A stretch of DNA of 64,000 nt from Caenispirillum salinarum AK4. GTDB lineage: Bacteria; Pseudomonadota; Alphaproteobacteria; Rhodospirillales; Rhodospirillaceae. Shown piece by piece: positions 42,580-50,869 of this stretch (its first letter is position 1; each line of letters opens with the position of its first letter). The notes under the pieces were generated by a model that had not been told where the DNA came from, did no database searches, and worked only from the letters and a program-made list of their open reading frames with translations. Made by a program: the position numbers and the translations under genes. Location: assembly GCF_000315795.1 (NCBI RefSeq), contig NZ_ANHY01000017.1:124001-188000 (forward strand), written 5' to 3'.

Positions 42580-43712
42580 GGATGGCGCTCCGCCACCCCG
42601 CGCCCCGCTGCGTCCTCATGACCGCCGACACCATCGGCGGCGTGTGGACCTACGTCCTGGAACTGGCGCGCGGGCTGACGGAGCGGGGGTCGCGGGTGGT
42701 GATCGCCACCATGGGCCGGACCCCGACCGAGGCGCAGATGCGCGCCGCCCGCGCCATCGACGGGGTGATCCTGGAATGCTCCGCCTACGCGCTGGAGTGG
42801 ATGCCGGATGATCCGTGGGACGACGTGGCGGCCGCCGGCGACTGGCTGCTGCGGCTGGAACGCCGCTACCGGCCGGACCTCATCCACCTCAACGGCTATG
42901 CCCACGGCCGCCTGCCGTGGTCGGCGCCCGTGGTGGTGGCGGCGCATTCCGATGTGCTGTCGTGGTTCGACGCCGTGAAGGGCGAAGCCCCGCCGCCGCT
43001 GTTCGACCGGTATGAGGCGGAGGTTCGCGCGGGCCTGCGGGCGGCCGACCTGGTGGTCGCCCCGACGCAGGCCTACCTGGCCGACGTCACCCGCTGCTTC
43101 GGCGCCGTCGGGCCGTCGCGCGCGGTGCTGAACGGCCTGGGCGCCACACCCTCGAAGGCGCTTTCCGCCAAGGCGCCGGTGGTGCTGTCGGCAGGCCGGG
43201 TGTGGGACGAGGCGAAGAACATCGCCGTCCTGGAACACGCCGCCGCCGCCGGCCAGTGGCCCCTGCGCATCGCTGGCGACGCCACCGGGCCGGACGACGG
43301 GGAGGCCGCGCCGCTCAAGGCCGCGCACATGCTCGGGCGCCTGGAGCCGGATGCCATGACGCGGGAGTTTTCCCGCGCCGCCATCTTCTGCGCGCCGTCC
43401 GTCTACGAGCCCTTCGGCCTGGGCGTGCTGGAGGCGGCGCGGGCCGGCTGTGCTCTTGTCGTATCCGACATTCCCACCTTCCGCGAGCTATGGGACGGCG
43501 CGGCGCTGTTCGTGCCGCCGCGCGAGCCCGCCGCCTGGGCCGAGGCCTGCGAAACGCTGGCCCATGACACGGCCCTGCGCCTTCGCCTGGCCGCCGCCGC
43601 CCGCGGCCGCGCCCGCCGCTACACCGCCGCCGCCATGACCGACGCGACGCTCGCCGCCTATGCCGCCGCCGCCGGGCTGGAGCCCGCGCGTGCGTCCATG
43701 GCGGCGGAATGA
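42576..43712 (+). CDS. GT4-family glycosyltransferase
   Basis: This 378-residue GT-B enzyme has an N-terminal D-T-I-G-G-V-W-T-Y segment near 18-26, and the C-terminal donor site has G-R-V-W-D-E-A-K-N near 207 and the E-x7-E motif Y-E-P-F-G-L-G-V-L-E near 278. It transfers sugar from a nucleotide donor; acceptor unknown. The ATG at 42576 overlaps the radical SAM stop as ATGA. Followed by three CgeB-like transferases. Confidence 0.88.
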   Translation: MRMALRHPAPRCVLMTADTIGGVWTYVLELARGLTERGSRVVIATMGRTPTEAQMRAARAIDGVILECSAYALEWMPDDPWDDVAAAGDWLLRLERRYRPDLIHLNGYAHGRLPWSAPVVVAAHSDVLSWFDAVKGEAPPPLFDRYEAEVRAGLRAADLVVAPTQAYLADVTRCFGAVGPSRAVLNGLGATPSKALSAKAPVVLSAGRVWDEAKNIAVLEHAAAAGQWPLRIAGDATGPDDGEAAPLKAAHMLGRLEPDAMTREFSRAAIFCAPSVYEPFGLGVLEAARAGCALVVSDIPTFRELWDGAALFVPPREPAAWAEACETLAHDTALRLRLAAAARGRARRYTAAAMTDATLAAYAAAAGLEPARASMAAE

Positions 43713-43731
43713 TCTCTGCCGGGAGACGCCC

Positions 43732-44868
43732 TTGAAGTTTGTCCTGTTCTACCACTCGCTGTTCTCGGACTGGAACCACGGCAACGCCCACTTCCTGCGC
43801 GGCGTGGTGCGGGAGCTAAAGGCGCGCGGCCACGACGTCACGGTGTGGGAGCCCGCCGAGGGCTGGTCGCGGGAGAACCTTGTGGCCGATCACGGAGAGA
43901 CGGCGCTGGACGATATCGCGGCGGCGCTGCCGGGCCTGTCCTCGCGCCTGTATGACGGCGCCATGCCGGATCTGGACGAGGCCCTGGACGGCGCCGATGC
44001 CGTCCTCGTGCACGAGTGGTCCGATCCCGAGCTTGTGGCGGAGGTCGGCCGCCGCCGTGCCGCAGGGGCGGGCTTCCGTCTGCTGTTCCACGACACCCAC
44101 CACCGCAGCGTCTCGGCGCCCGAAGAGATGGCGGCCTATGACCTGTCGGGCTACGACGGCGTGCTGGCCTTCGGCAATGTCATCCGCGACATCTACCTGC
44201 AAAAGCAGTGGGCCGCCCACGCCTGGACCTGGCACGAGGCCGCCGACACCGCCCTGTTCCACCCGCGCGACGACATCGCCGCCAGCCGCGACCTTGTGTG
44301 GATCGGCAACTGGGGCGATGACGAACGGACGGAGGAACTCGACCGCTTCCTGCTGGAGCCGGTGAAGGCGCTCGGCCTGTCCGCGACCGTCCACGGCGTG
44401 CGCTACCCAGCCGACGCGCTGGACCGGCTGAAGGCCGCAGGCATCGACTATCGCGGCTGGCTGCCCAACCATCGGGTGCCGGAGGTGTTCGCCGCACATC
44501 GGGTGACGGTGCACGTGCCGCGCCGCTTCTACACCGACATCCTGCCGGGCATCCCCACCATCCGCCCCTTCGAGGCCATGGCCTGCGGCATCCCGCTGGT
44601 CTCGGCCTCCTGGGACGATGCCGAGGGCCTGTTCACGCCCGGCGAGGATTACCTGATCGCCCGAAACGCCGACGACATGGCCGCCAAGCTGCGCATGGTG
44701 CTGACGGATACCGACCTCGCCCGGTCCTTGCGCGAGAACGGCCTGGCCGCCATCCGCGCCCGCCACACCTGCGGCCATCGCGCCGACGAACTGCTGGACA
44801 TCCTGGCGAGCCTGGGATGCCCCGCCGACACCACCCATTCACCCCGCGCCCGCGTGGAGATCGCCTGA
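43732..44868 (+). CDS. CgeB-like glycosyltransferase 1
   Basis: This 378-residue GT-B-fold protein has an N-terminal L-F-S-D-W-N-H-G-N-A-H-F-L-R-G motif near 10-24, which recurs in the third gene of this set as S-S-W-G-N-G-H-A-T-T-F-R-G. The C-terminal E-A-M-A-C-G-I-P-L-V-S-A donor-site block is like CgeB and family-1 proteins. The start is TTG at 43732 with GGGAGA upstream, because no ATG or GTG fits and M-P-P-P at 43660 lies in the previous gene. TGATG overlap with the next gene. Confidence 0.82.
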   Translation: MKFVLFYHSLFSDWNHGNAHFLRGVVRELKARGHDVTVWEPAEGWSRENLVADHGETALDDIAAALPGLSSRLYDGAMPDLDEALDGADAVLVHEWSDPELVAEVGRRRAAGAGFRLLFHDTHHRSVSAPEEMAAYDLSGYDGVLAFGNVIRDIYLQKQWAAHAWTWHEAADTALFHPRDDIAASRDLVWIGNWGDDERTEELDRFLLEPVKALGLSATVHGVRYPADALDRLKAAGIDYRGWLPNHRVPEVFAAHRVTVHVPRRFYTDILPGIPTIRPFEAMACGIPLVSASWDDAEGLFTPGEDYLIARNADDMAAKLRMVLTDTDLARSLRENGLAAIRARHTCGHRADELLDILASLGCPADTTHSPRARVEIA

Positions 44869-45968
44869 TGCACATCGCCTTTTTCGGCTCGTCCCTTGTC
44901 TCCGCCTACTGGAATGGCGCCGCGACCTATTATCGCGGGATGCTGTCCGCGCTCGCGCGCCGGGGGCACACCATCACCTTCTACGAGCCGGACGCCTTCG
45001 ACCGCCAGAAGCACCGCGACATGGACCCGCCGGACTGGGCGCGCGTCGTCGTCTGGCCGGCGACGCAGGAAGGCTGCGAAAAGGCGCTGGAAGACGCCAA
45101 GGGCGCCGATCTGGTGGTGAAGGCGTCGGGCGTTGGCGTGTTCGACGCCTTCCTTGAGCAGAACGTACTCCGCCTGAAGGCGCCGGGCACCCGCGTCGTG
45201 CTGTGGGATGTGGACGCGCCGGCGACGCTGGAAAACATCCACACCAGCCCCGACGACGTGCTGGGCCCCCTGGTGCCCGACTTCGACATGGTGCTGACCT
45301 ACGGCGGCGGCGACCCGGTGGTGCACGCGTACACCAGGCTGGGTGCGAAGGCTTGCGTGCCCATCTACAACGCGCTCGACCCGACCACGCACTTCCCGGT
45401 GGAGCCCGATCCGGCCTTCGCCGCCGACCTGGCGTTCCTGGGCAACCGCCTGCCGGACCGCGAGGCGCGGGTGGAGGAGTTTTTCCTGAAGGCCGCCGAA
45501 TTGCTGCCCGAGCAGCGATTCCTCATGGGCGGGTCCGGCTGGGACGACAAGCCCATGCCGGCCAACGTGCGGAACCTGGGGCACGTCTACACGCACCAGC
45601 ACAACGCCTTCAACTGCTCCCCCAAGGCGGTGCTGAACATCACCCGCGACAGCATGGCCAAGACCGGCTTCTCGCCGCCGACGCGCGTCTTCGAGGCCTG
45701 CGGCGCCGGCGCCTGCCTGGTGACCGATGCGTGGGAGGGCATCGACCAGTTCCTGGAGCCCGGCCGCGAGGTGCTGGTCGCCCACGACGGCGCCGATGTC
45801 GCTCGCCAGCTTGCGTCTTTAAGCGAAAAAGAGTCCGCCGCCATCGGCAAGGCCGGGCTGAAGCGCGTTCTGGCGGAACACACCTACGATCACCGCGCCG
45901 CCGAGGTGGAGGCCCTGTTGGAAGGCTCCGACCGCGCGGCGCCCGTTGCGGAGGAGGTTGCCTCCTGA
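44868..45968 (+). CDS. CgeB-like glycosyltransferase 2
   Basis: This 366-residue protein starts M-H-I-A-F-F-G-S-S-L-V-S-A-Y-W-N-G-A-A-T-Y-Y-R-G, a variant of the same N-terminal block as its neighbours. The donor-site region F-S-P-P-T-R-V-F-E-A-C-G-A-G-A-C-L-V-T (about 265-283) is clear. It has the look of a paralogue arising by tandem duplication, though divergent. TGATG overlaps at both ends. Confidence 0.82.
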   Translation: MHIAFFGSSLVSAYWNGAATYYRGMLSALARRGHTITFYEPDAFDRQKHRDMDPPDWARVVVWPATQEGCEKALEDAKGADLVVKASGVGVFDAFLEQNVLRLKAPGTRVVLWDVDAPATLENIHTSPDDVLGPLVPDFDMVLTYGGGDPVVHAYTRLGAKACVPIYNALDPTTHFPVEPDPAFAADLAFLGNRLPDREARVEEFFLKAAELLPEQRFLMGGSGWDDKPMPANVRNLGHVYTHQHNAFNCSPKAVLNITRDSMAKTGFSPPTRVFEACGAGACLVTDAWEGIDQFLEPGREVLVAHDGADVARQLASLSEKESAAIGKAGLKRVLAEHTYDHRAAEVEALLEGSDRAAPVAEEVAS

Positions 45969-47089
45969 TGCCCTTGTCCATCTGCATTCTCGGCCTGTCC
46001 ATCACGTCCAGCTGGGGCAACGGCCACGCCACCACCTTTCGCGGACTGGTGCGCGAACTGGCGAACCTGGGTCACCGCGTCACCTTCCTGGAGCGCGACG
46101 TGCCCTGGTACGCCGACAACCGCGACAAGCCGGAGCCGGAGGGCTGTGCGACACACCTGTACGCCTCGCTGGATGAGTTGAAGGCCAAGCATGTGGCCGA
46201 CGTGCGCGACGCCGATCTCGTCATCGTCGGCTCCTACGTGCCCGACGGGGTGGAGGTCGGCCGCTGGGTGCAGAAGACGGCGGCGGGCATCGCGGCCTTC
46301 TACGACATCGACACGCCGGTGACGCTGGCGAAGCTGGGCCGCGGCGACCACGAATACATCGCGCCCGAGATCATGCCCGGCTACGACCTGTACCTGTCGT
46401 TCACCGGCGGCCCGACCCTGCGCAAGATCGAGCGCGAATACGGCGTGCCCATGGCGCGCGCGCTGTACTGCTCCGTCGACCCCGACCTGTACTACCCGGA
46501 GCCGGAAACGCCGGTGAAATGGGATCTGGGCTACCTCGGCACCTATTCCGACGACCGGCAGCCGACCCTGGAAAAGCTGCTGATCGAGCCCGCCCGCCGC
46601 GCGCCCGAGTGCCGCTTCGTCGTCGCCGGGCCGCAGTATCCCGACAGCATCCAGTGGCCGGAGAACGTGGAGCGCATCGACCACTGTCCGCCGGCCGACC
46701 ATCGGGCCTTCTACAACGCCCAGCGCTTCACCCTGAACGTGACGCGCGCCGACATGATCCGCGCCGGCTACAGTCCCTCCGTCCGCCTGTTCGAGGCGGC
46801 GGCCTGCGGCACACCCATTCTGTCGGACTGGTGGGAGGGGCTCTATACCCTGTTCGAGCCCGGTCGCGAGATCGTCACCGCCGAAACCGCCGACGAGGCC
46901 CGCGCGGTGCTGGAGGACATGCCGGCCGAGGAGGCCCGGGCCATGGGCGAGCGCGCCCGCCAGAAGGTGCTGTCAGCCCACACCGCCGGCCATCGCGCGA
47001 AGGAACTGGTGACGGCCTACGAGGAGGCGCGGGCGGAGAAGGACGCGCGCGGCGACGTGCGCCTCGTGCCGTCGGAGGCCCAGGCATGA
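45968..47089 (+). CDS. CgeB-like glycosyltransferase 3
   Basis: This 373-residue protein has the N-terminal block S-I-T-S-S-W-G-N-G-H-A-T-T-F-R-G and the donor-site region Y-S-P-S-V-R-L-F-E-A-A-A-C-G-T-P-I-L-S. D-L-Y-L-S-F-T-G-G-P-T-L and Y-L-G-T-Y-S-D-D-R-Q-P near the middle are typical of Glyco_trans_1_2/CgeB members. ATGA overlap with the methyltransferase gene downstream. With the GT4 enzyme and the two neighbours this makes four transferases, suggesting at least a tri- or tetrasaccharide. Confidence 0.83.
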   Translation: MPLSICILGLSITSSWGNGHATTFRGLVRELANLGHRVTFLERDVPWYADNRDKPEPEGCATHLYASLDELKAKHVADVRDADLVIVGSYVPDGVEVGRWVQKTAAGIAAFYDIDTPVTLAKLGRGDHEYIAPEIMPGYDLYLSFTGGPTLRKIEREYGVPMARALYCSVDPDLYYPEPETPVKWDLGYLGTYSDDRQPTLEKLLIEPARRAPECRFVVAGPQYPDSIQWPENVERIDHCPPADHRAFYNAQRFTLNVTRADMIRAGYSPSVRLFEAAACGTPILSDWWEGLYTLFEPGREIVTAETADEARAVLEDMPAEEARAMGERARQKVLSAHTAGHRAKELVTAYEEARAEKDARGDVRLVPSEAQA

Positions 47090-47886
47090 CCCACGGCGCC
47101 CACCCCACCGGCCCGTCGGCGGAGGATCTGGCGCCCTGGTTTCACAACCTGCACCTCCCCGATGGCAGCCAGACCCGCCCCGACCACCCGCTGGGCGACT
47201 TCCCGCGCTACAAGTGGGAGCAGGTGGCCGAGCACATCCCCGCCGACCTGGCCGGCAAGCGCTGCCTGGACATCGGCTGCAATGCCGGGTTTTACAGCTT
47301 CGAACTGGCGAAACGCGGGGCGGAGGTGGTCGGCATCGACATCAACGACCACTACCTGCGCCAGGCCCGCTGGGCTGCGGCGCGCATGGAACTGTCGGAG
47401 CGGGTGACGTTCCGCAAGCGCCACGTCTACGATTTCGCGCGGGGCGCGACAGACAATTTCGACATCGTCATCTTCATGGGCGTGCTCTATCACCTGCGCT
47501 ACCCCATGCTGGCGCTGGACACCATCCGCCACCTGGACCCCGAGCTGATGGTGTTCCAGACGCTGATGACGGCGGATCGCGCGGTGGCCGGGGATGCTGC
47601 CGGCGACGTTCATTTCGAGGACCGCGAGACCCTGGACCAGCCGGGCTGGCCGCGCATGGCCTTCATCGAGAACAGTTTGAACCGGGACCCCACCAACTGG
47701 TGGGTGCCCAACCATGCCGCCATCCTGGGCATGATGCGGGCGACGGGGTTCCGCGTGGTGGCGCGTCCGGGCGATGAAATCTACATCTGCCGCCCCATGG
47801 CGATCCGCACCGGCCACTGGCTGGCCGACGAATTCGACGCCGCCACTGGCCGCGCGGACAAATCGGACGAGGTGGGAGAACCCTGA
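47086..47886 (+). CDS. SAM-dependent methyltransferase (TIGR04290-type)
   Basis: This 266-residue class I methyltransferase has the SAM motif C-L-D-I-G-C-N-A-G-F-Y-S-F-E-L near 61-75 and a post-motif G-I-D-I-N-D. The N-terminal W-F-H-N-L-H-L-P-D-G block and F-M-G-V-L-Y-H-L-R-Y-P near 130 match what I recall of the TIGR04290 family, which is found beside B12/radical SAM and glycosyltransferase genes. The ATG overlaps the preceding stop (ATGA). Probably O-methylates a sugar. Last gene of the cluster. Confidence 0.85.
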   Translation: MTHGAHPTGPSAEDLAPWFHNLHLPDGSQTRPDHPLGDFPRYKWEQVAEHIPADLAGKRCLDIGCNAGFYSFELAKRGAEVVGIDINDHYLRQARWAAARMELSERVTFRKRHVYDFARGATDNFDIVIFMGVLYHLRYPMLALDTIRHLDPELMVFQTLMTADRAVAGDAAGDVHFEDRETLDQPGWPRMAFIENSLNRDPTNWWVPNHAAILGMMRATGFRVVARPGDEIYICRPMAIRTGHWLADEFDAATGRADKSDEVGEP

Positions 47887-47969
47887 ACGCCCTGCCTCCG
47901 TTCCTCGGTCAGACACGGCGCACGCGATACTGCGGCGCGCCGGCATCTTTCAGAAGCACGGAGGAAACA

Positions 47970-48392
47970 ATGGCGACGCGAATCAAGGAAGTGATGACCA
48001 AGAACGTCCGCCTCGCCGACCCCAAGATGTCGCTGAAGGAATGCGCCAACGCCATGCGCGAGGACAACATCGGCATGATGCCGGTCTCCGACGACGGGCG
48101 TCTGGTGGGCACCATCACCGACCGCGACATCACCCTGAACGGCACCGCCAAGGGCCTGGACCCCAACAACACCAGGGTCGCCCAGGCCATGACCGAGGGT
48201 GTGGAATACGTGTTCGACGAAGACACGGTGGACGAGGCCGCCCGCGTCATGGCCGACCGCCAAGTCCGCCGCCTGGCCGTGCTGAACGCCCAGAAGGAAC
48301 TGGTCGGCATGATCGCGACCGCGGATCTGGCGACTCATGTGCGGTCGTCGGGTCCGGTTGACGAAGCCGTCCGCGGCGTTTCCCAGGGATAA
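47970..48392 (+). CDS. Tandem CBS-domain protein
   Basis: This 140-residue protein consists of two CBS motifs: V-M-T-K-N-V-R near 8 with G-M-M-P-V-S-D-D-G-R-L-V-G-T-I-T-D-R-D near 35, and A-M-T-E-G-V near 73 with V-R-R-L-A-V-L-N near 100. It probably binds adenine nucleotides as a regulator. CACGGAGGAAAC lies before the ATG. It is 83 bp after the methyltransferase and is followed by its own terminator, so it may be a separate unit. Confidence 0.92.
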   Translation: MATRIKEVMTKNVRLADPKMSLKECANAMREDNIGMMPVSDDGRLVGTITDRDITLNGTAKGLDPNNTRVAQAMTEGVEYVFDEDTVDEAARVMADRQVRRLAVLNAQKELVGMIATADLATHVRSSGPVDEAVRGVSQG

Positions 48393-48422
48393 CGTCAAAG
48401 TCCTGAATTACCATATTTTTCG

Positions 48423-48455
48423 GCCCGGCTAGCGGAATGCTCGCCGGGCTGTTTT
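48423..48455 (+). terminator. Rho-independent terminator after the CBS gene
   Basis: GCCCGGC...GCCGGGC with one interior mismatch (extending as AGC/GCT) and a GGAAT loop is followed by GTTTT. It begins 31 bp after the CBS-gene stop. Confidence 0.8.
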
Positions 48456-48475
48456 CGTGTGATCCGGGGCGGAAT

Positions 48476-48631
48476 AGGGGCCGTAGACAAAAGCGACACG
48501 GCCCCTGGACCTCACCGGTCTGGGCGGCTTCCCAACCCGGCACCGGGGCGTCACCCCTCCGTGCGTTTCCGGTGTGGAAGTCGGGTGGGGCCGGGGGTCG
48601 TGCCGCCCGTCTCCGATCCGTCGGAGGCGGG
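48476..48631 (+). other. Two hairpins upstream of the DUF2256 gene
   Basis: A 9-bp perfect stem (48476-48506: AGGGGCCGT / ACGGCCCCT, 13-nt loop with AAAA) and an 11-bp stem with one G-U pair (48606-48631: CCCGTCTCCGA / TCGGAGGCGGG, TCCG loop) lie in the 226 bp before the DUF2256 start. They may be leader or terminator structures; no other content is seen in this gap. Confidence 0.45.
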
Positions 48632-48681
48632 CGCCCTTTCCCCGGACGGGATCTCCGCGAAGAAGAAAGAAGTGACGGCGC

Positions 48682-48936
48682 ATGGCGCACCGCAAGCCCC
48701 ACCTGCCCACCAAAATCTGCGAGGGCTGCGGTCGCCCGTTTTCCTGGCGGCGCAAGTGGGCGCTGGTGTGGTCGGAGGTCACATGGTGCTCCGACCGCTG
48801 CCGGCGCCATCGCGGGCGCGCGCCGGGGACGACGGCCGGCGGACGCCACTCCCCTTCGGCGCCTGCCGCCGTCGCTCCGTGCTTGGAAGGCGCATCACCG
48901 GTCGTTCCTCCGGGTCACATGCCGCGCAAGGGCTAG
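48682..48936 (+). CDS. DUF2256 zinc-ribbon-like small protein
   Basis: This 84-residue protein has conserved residues 8-42: L-P-T-K-I-C-E-G-C-G-R-P-F-S-W-R-R-K-W then W-C-S-D-R-C-R-R-H-R. This gives a C-x2-C...C-x3-C putative zinc site, the DUF2256 pattern. The C-terminal half is Pro/Ala-rich and looks disordered, longer than most members. DUF2256 genes are often next to cryptochrome/photolyase genes elsewhere, none here. The start site is weak (GAAGTGA). Confidence 0.85.
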   Translation: MAHRKPHLPTKICEGCGRPFSWRRKWALVWSEVTWCSDRCRRHRGRAPGTTAGGRHSPSAPAAVAPCLEGASPVVPPGHMPRKG

Positions 48937-49143
48937 GAGAGCGTTACCCGGATGGCACCGACACATCCGCCAGATGCGCCTTGTACAGCGGCAAGAACCG
49001 CGATCTATCCTGCTCCGAGATCAATACCCCGATACCACTTTTCGTTTCTTCCGTGCGCCGCGGCTGCTGTGGCGCCGACGTCCAGTGTTTTCGGGTGGAG
49101 GAATGTGGGGGCGCACGACGCCATCGCCGGAGGGAGATGCTTC

Positions 49144-49386
49144 ATGAAACCCAGGGGTCATTCGCTCGCCTGTGCCATCCTTGTCGCCGCCCTGGCGATG
49201 CCGGGGCCTGCCCTGGCCTACATCGGGCCGGGTGCCGGCCTCAGCGCCATCGGCACAGCGCTTTCGGTCGTCTTCGCCGTTGTCTTCCTGATCGTCGGAT
49301 TCCTGTGGTACCCGTTGAAACGGCTGCTTCGCCGCTCCAGCGCCGCCAAACGCGGGGCCGGCAAGGCCGCCGCGCGCGACAACTGA
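49144..49386 (+). CDS. Small exported membrane protein (Y-I-G-P-G-A-G type)
   Basis: This 80-residue protein has a signal peptide (residues 1-25, ending P-A-L-A), then Y-I-G-P-G-A-G-L-S directly at the mature N-terminus, one long transmembrane helix (about 38-58) and a basic C-terminus (R-R-S-S-A-A-K-R). CGGAGGGAG precedes the ATG. No named function. It begins a five-part module with a membrane protein, a sulfotransferase and an arylsulfotransferase-like protein, with short gaps. Confidence 0.75.
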   Translation: MKPRGHSLACAILVAALAMPGPALAYIGPGAGLSAIGTALSVVFAVVFLIVGFLWYPLKRLLRRSSAAKRGAGKAAARDN

Positions 49387-49406
49387 TCCGGTAGCCGGAG
49401 CGCGTC

Positions 49407-49808
49407 ATGGCGGCAATCATCCCGTACCTGATCGCCAGCATGGTGATCGGCGTCTTCGTGGCGGCATTCATGGGGCTGGGCATCGTTGCGACGGCGCGGC
49501 GGGTCATCACCGTGGTCCGCGCCACCATGGACGCCATGCGCGCGCCTGAACTGACTGAAGACGAGCGTGAGACGCGCGTTCAGCGCGCGGGCATCCGGCT
49601 GCTCGGCCTCTCGACGTCGCTTGCGCTGCGCAGCGTGGCGGCGCTGGGGGCGGCGCTGATGCCGGTGGTCATCGCCGACACCCTGGGGCTGGCCCCCCAT
49701 CGGATCGTCATGGATCGGATTCTGAGCGTCGAGGTGCTGGTGAGCGGCACGCTCATCGTCTTCATCGGCATTTATTGGAGTCGGCGTCGCGAATGGCTGA
49801 AGTCGTAA
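49407..49808 (+). CDS. Three-helix membrane protein of unknown function
   Basis: This 133-residue protein has hydrophobic helices near residues 5-28, 68-92 and 105-125 and a charged loop between helix 1 and 2 (L-T-E-D-E-R-E-T-R-V-Q-R). It starts 20 bp after the preceding gene and overlaps the sulfotransferase ATG by 16 bp. I do not recognise a family; its coupling suggests a role with the sulfotransferase module. Confidence 0.72.
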   Translation: MAAIIPYLIASMVIGVFVAAFMGLGIVATARRVITVVRATMDAMRAPELTEDERETRVQRAGIRLLGLSTSLALRSVAALGAALMPVVIADTLGLAPHRIVMDRILSVEVLVSGTLIVFIGIYWSRRREWLKS

Positions 49809-50854
49809 ATTATACTCCCGCCGAGAAGTTCGTTCACACCCTCGCGTTCGCGTTTCCTCGCCTTCAGGTTGCCGTGGCCGATGCTGAGGACGTGCTCTTC
49901 GGCAGGTCCCTTGGCAACGCCCGGCCGGAGGCGCCGATCTTTATCACGTCGCTGCCACGCGCGGGCACGACCATCCTGTTGAGGGCGCTCGGCGATGTGC
50001 CGGAGACGGCCACGCACGTTTATCGGGACATGCCCTTCATCATGGCGCCACTGATGTGGGCGCGGCTGAGTGCCGGCTTTCGCAAACCCACGATCCTTCG
50101 TGAACGCGCGCACGGTGACGGCCTGGACATCGGGTACGACAGTCCCGAGGCCTTCGAGGAAGTGATCTGGCATACCTTCTGGCCCGACCACTATGGCGCG
50201 GACGGCATCCGCCTCTGGTCGAAGGACGATGTGTCCGATGAGGCCCGCGTGTTCATGGAGCGCCACTTCCACAAGATCGTCGCCCTGCGTGGGCGGGACC
50301 GGCCGGCGACCCGATACCTTTCAAAGAACAACGGCAACATCGCGCGTCTCGGCCTGATCCTTGCGATGTTCCCCGACGCGCATGTCGTCGTGCCCGTGCG
50401 GCATCCGGCCGCCCACGCCGGATCGCTGCACCGCCAGCACCTGAACTTTCTGGCGCAGCACGCCGCGGACACGTTCACCGCCCGCTATATGCGGGACATC
50501 GGACACTTCGAGTTCGGAGCCCTGCATCGGCCGATCCTCTTCGACGGGTTCGCCGAGCGCGCGGACGGGATGAGCCCGGCCGAGCTCGACTACTGGCTCA
50601 CCTACTGGATCAGCGCCTTCTCGCACTTGTCGCGCTTCAAGGATCGGGTGCACGTCGTCGGATATGAGGCGCTCTGCAACGGCGGCGAGGCCGCCGCCGC
50701 GCGACTGTGCTCTGCCGTGGGGCTGCCGCCCGCACACTCCGGACGCCTTGCCCGCCATTTCCGGGCCGTCGAGCCGGCGGAGTGGCCGGAGGGGCGGCAC
50801 GCGCCGGCGCTGCGCGACGAAGCCGCCGCCCTGTACGAAACCTTCATTTCCTGA
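49793..50854 (+). CDS. Sulfotransferase family protein (PAPS-dependent)
   Basis: This 353-residue enzyme has the 5'-phosphosulfate loop F-I-T-S-L-P-R-A-G-T-T (about 50-60) and the 3'-phosphate motif V-V-V-P-V-R-H-P-A-A-H-A-G-S (about 200-213), the two PAPS-binding signatures of sulfotransferases (Sulfotransfer_3-like). A cytosolic enzyme, without signal peptide. ATG at 49793; a TTG at 49775 in frame is less likely. It likely sulfates a glycan, lipid or small molecule and is coupled to its upstream neighbour. Confidence 0.83.
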   Translation: MAEVVNYTPAEKFVHTLAFAFPRLQVAVADAEDVLFGRSLGNARPEAPIFITSLPRAGTTILLRALGDVPETATHVYRDMPFIMAPLMWARLSAGFRKPTILRERAHGDGLDIGYDSPEAFEEVIWHTFWPDHYGADGIRLWSKDDVSDEARVFMERHFHKIVALRGRDRPATRYLSKNNGNIARLGLILAMFPDAHVVVPVRHPAAHAGSLHRQHLNFLAQHAADTFTARYMRDIGHFEFGALHRPILFDGFAERADGMSPAELDYWLTYWISAFSHLSRFKDRVHVVGYEALCNGGEAAAARLCSAVGLPPAHSGRLARHFRAVEPAEWPEGRHAPALRDEAAALYETFIS

Positions 50855-50869
50855 CGGAGCGGCGACATC

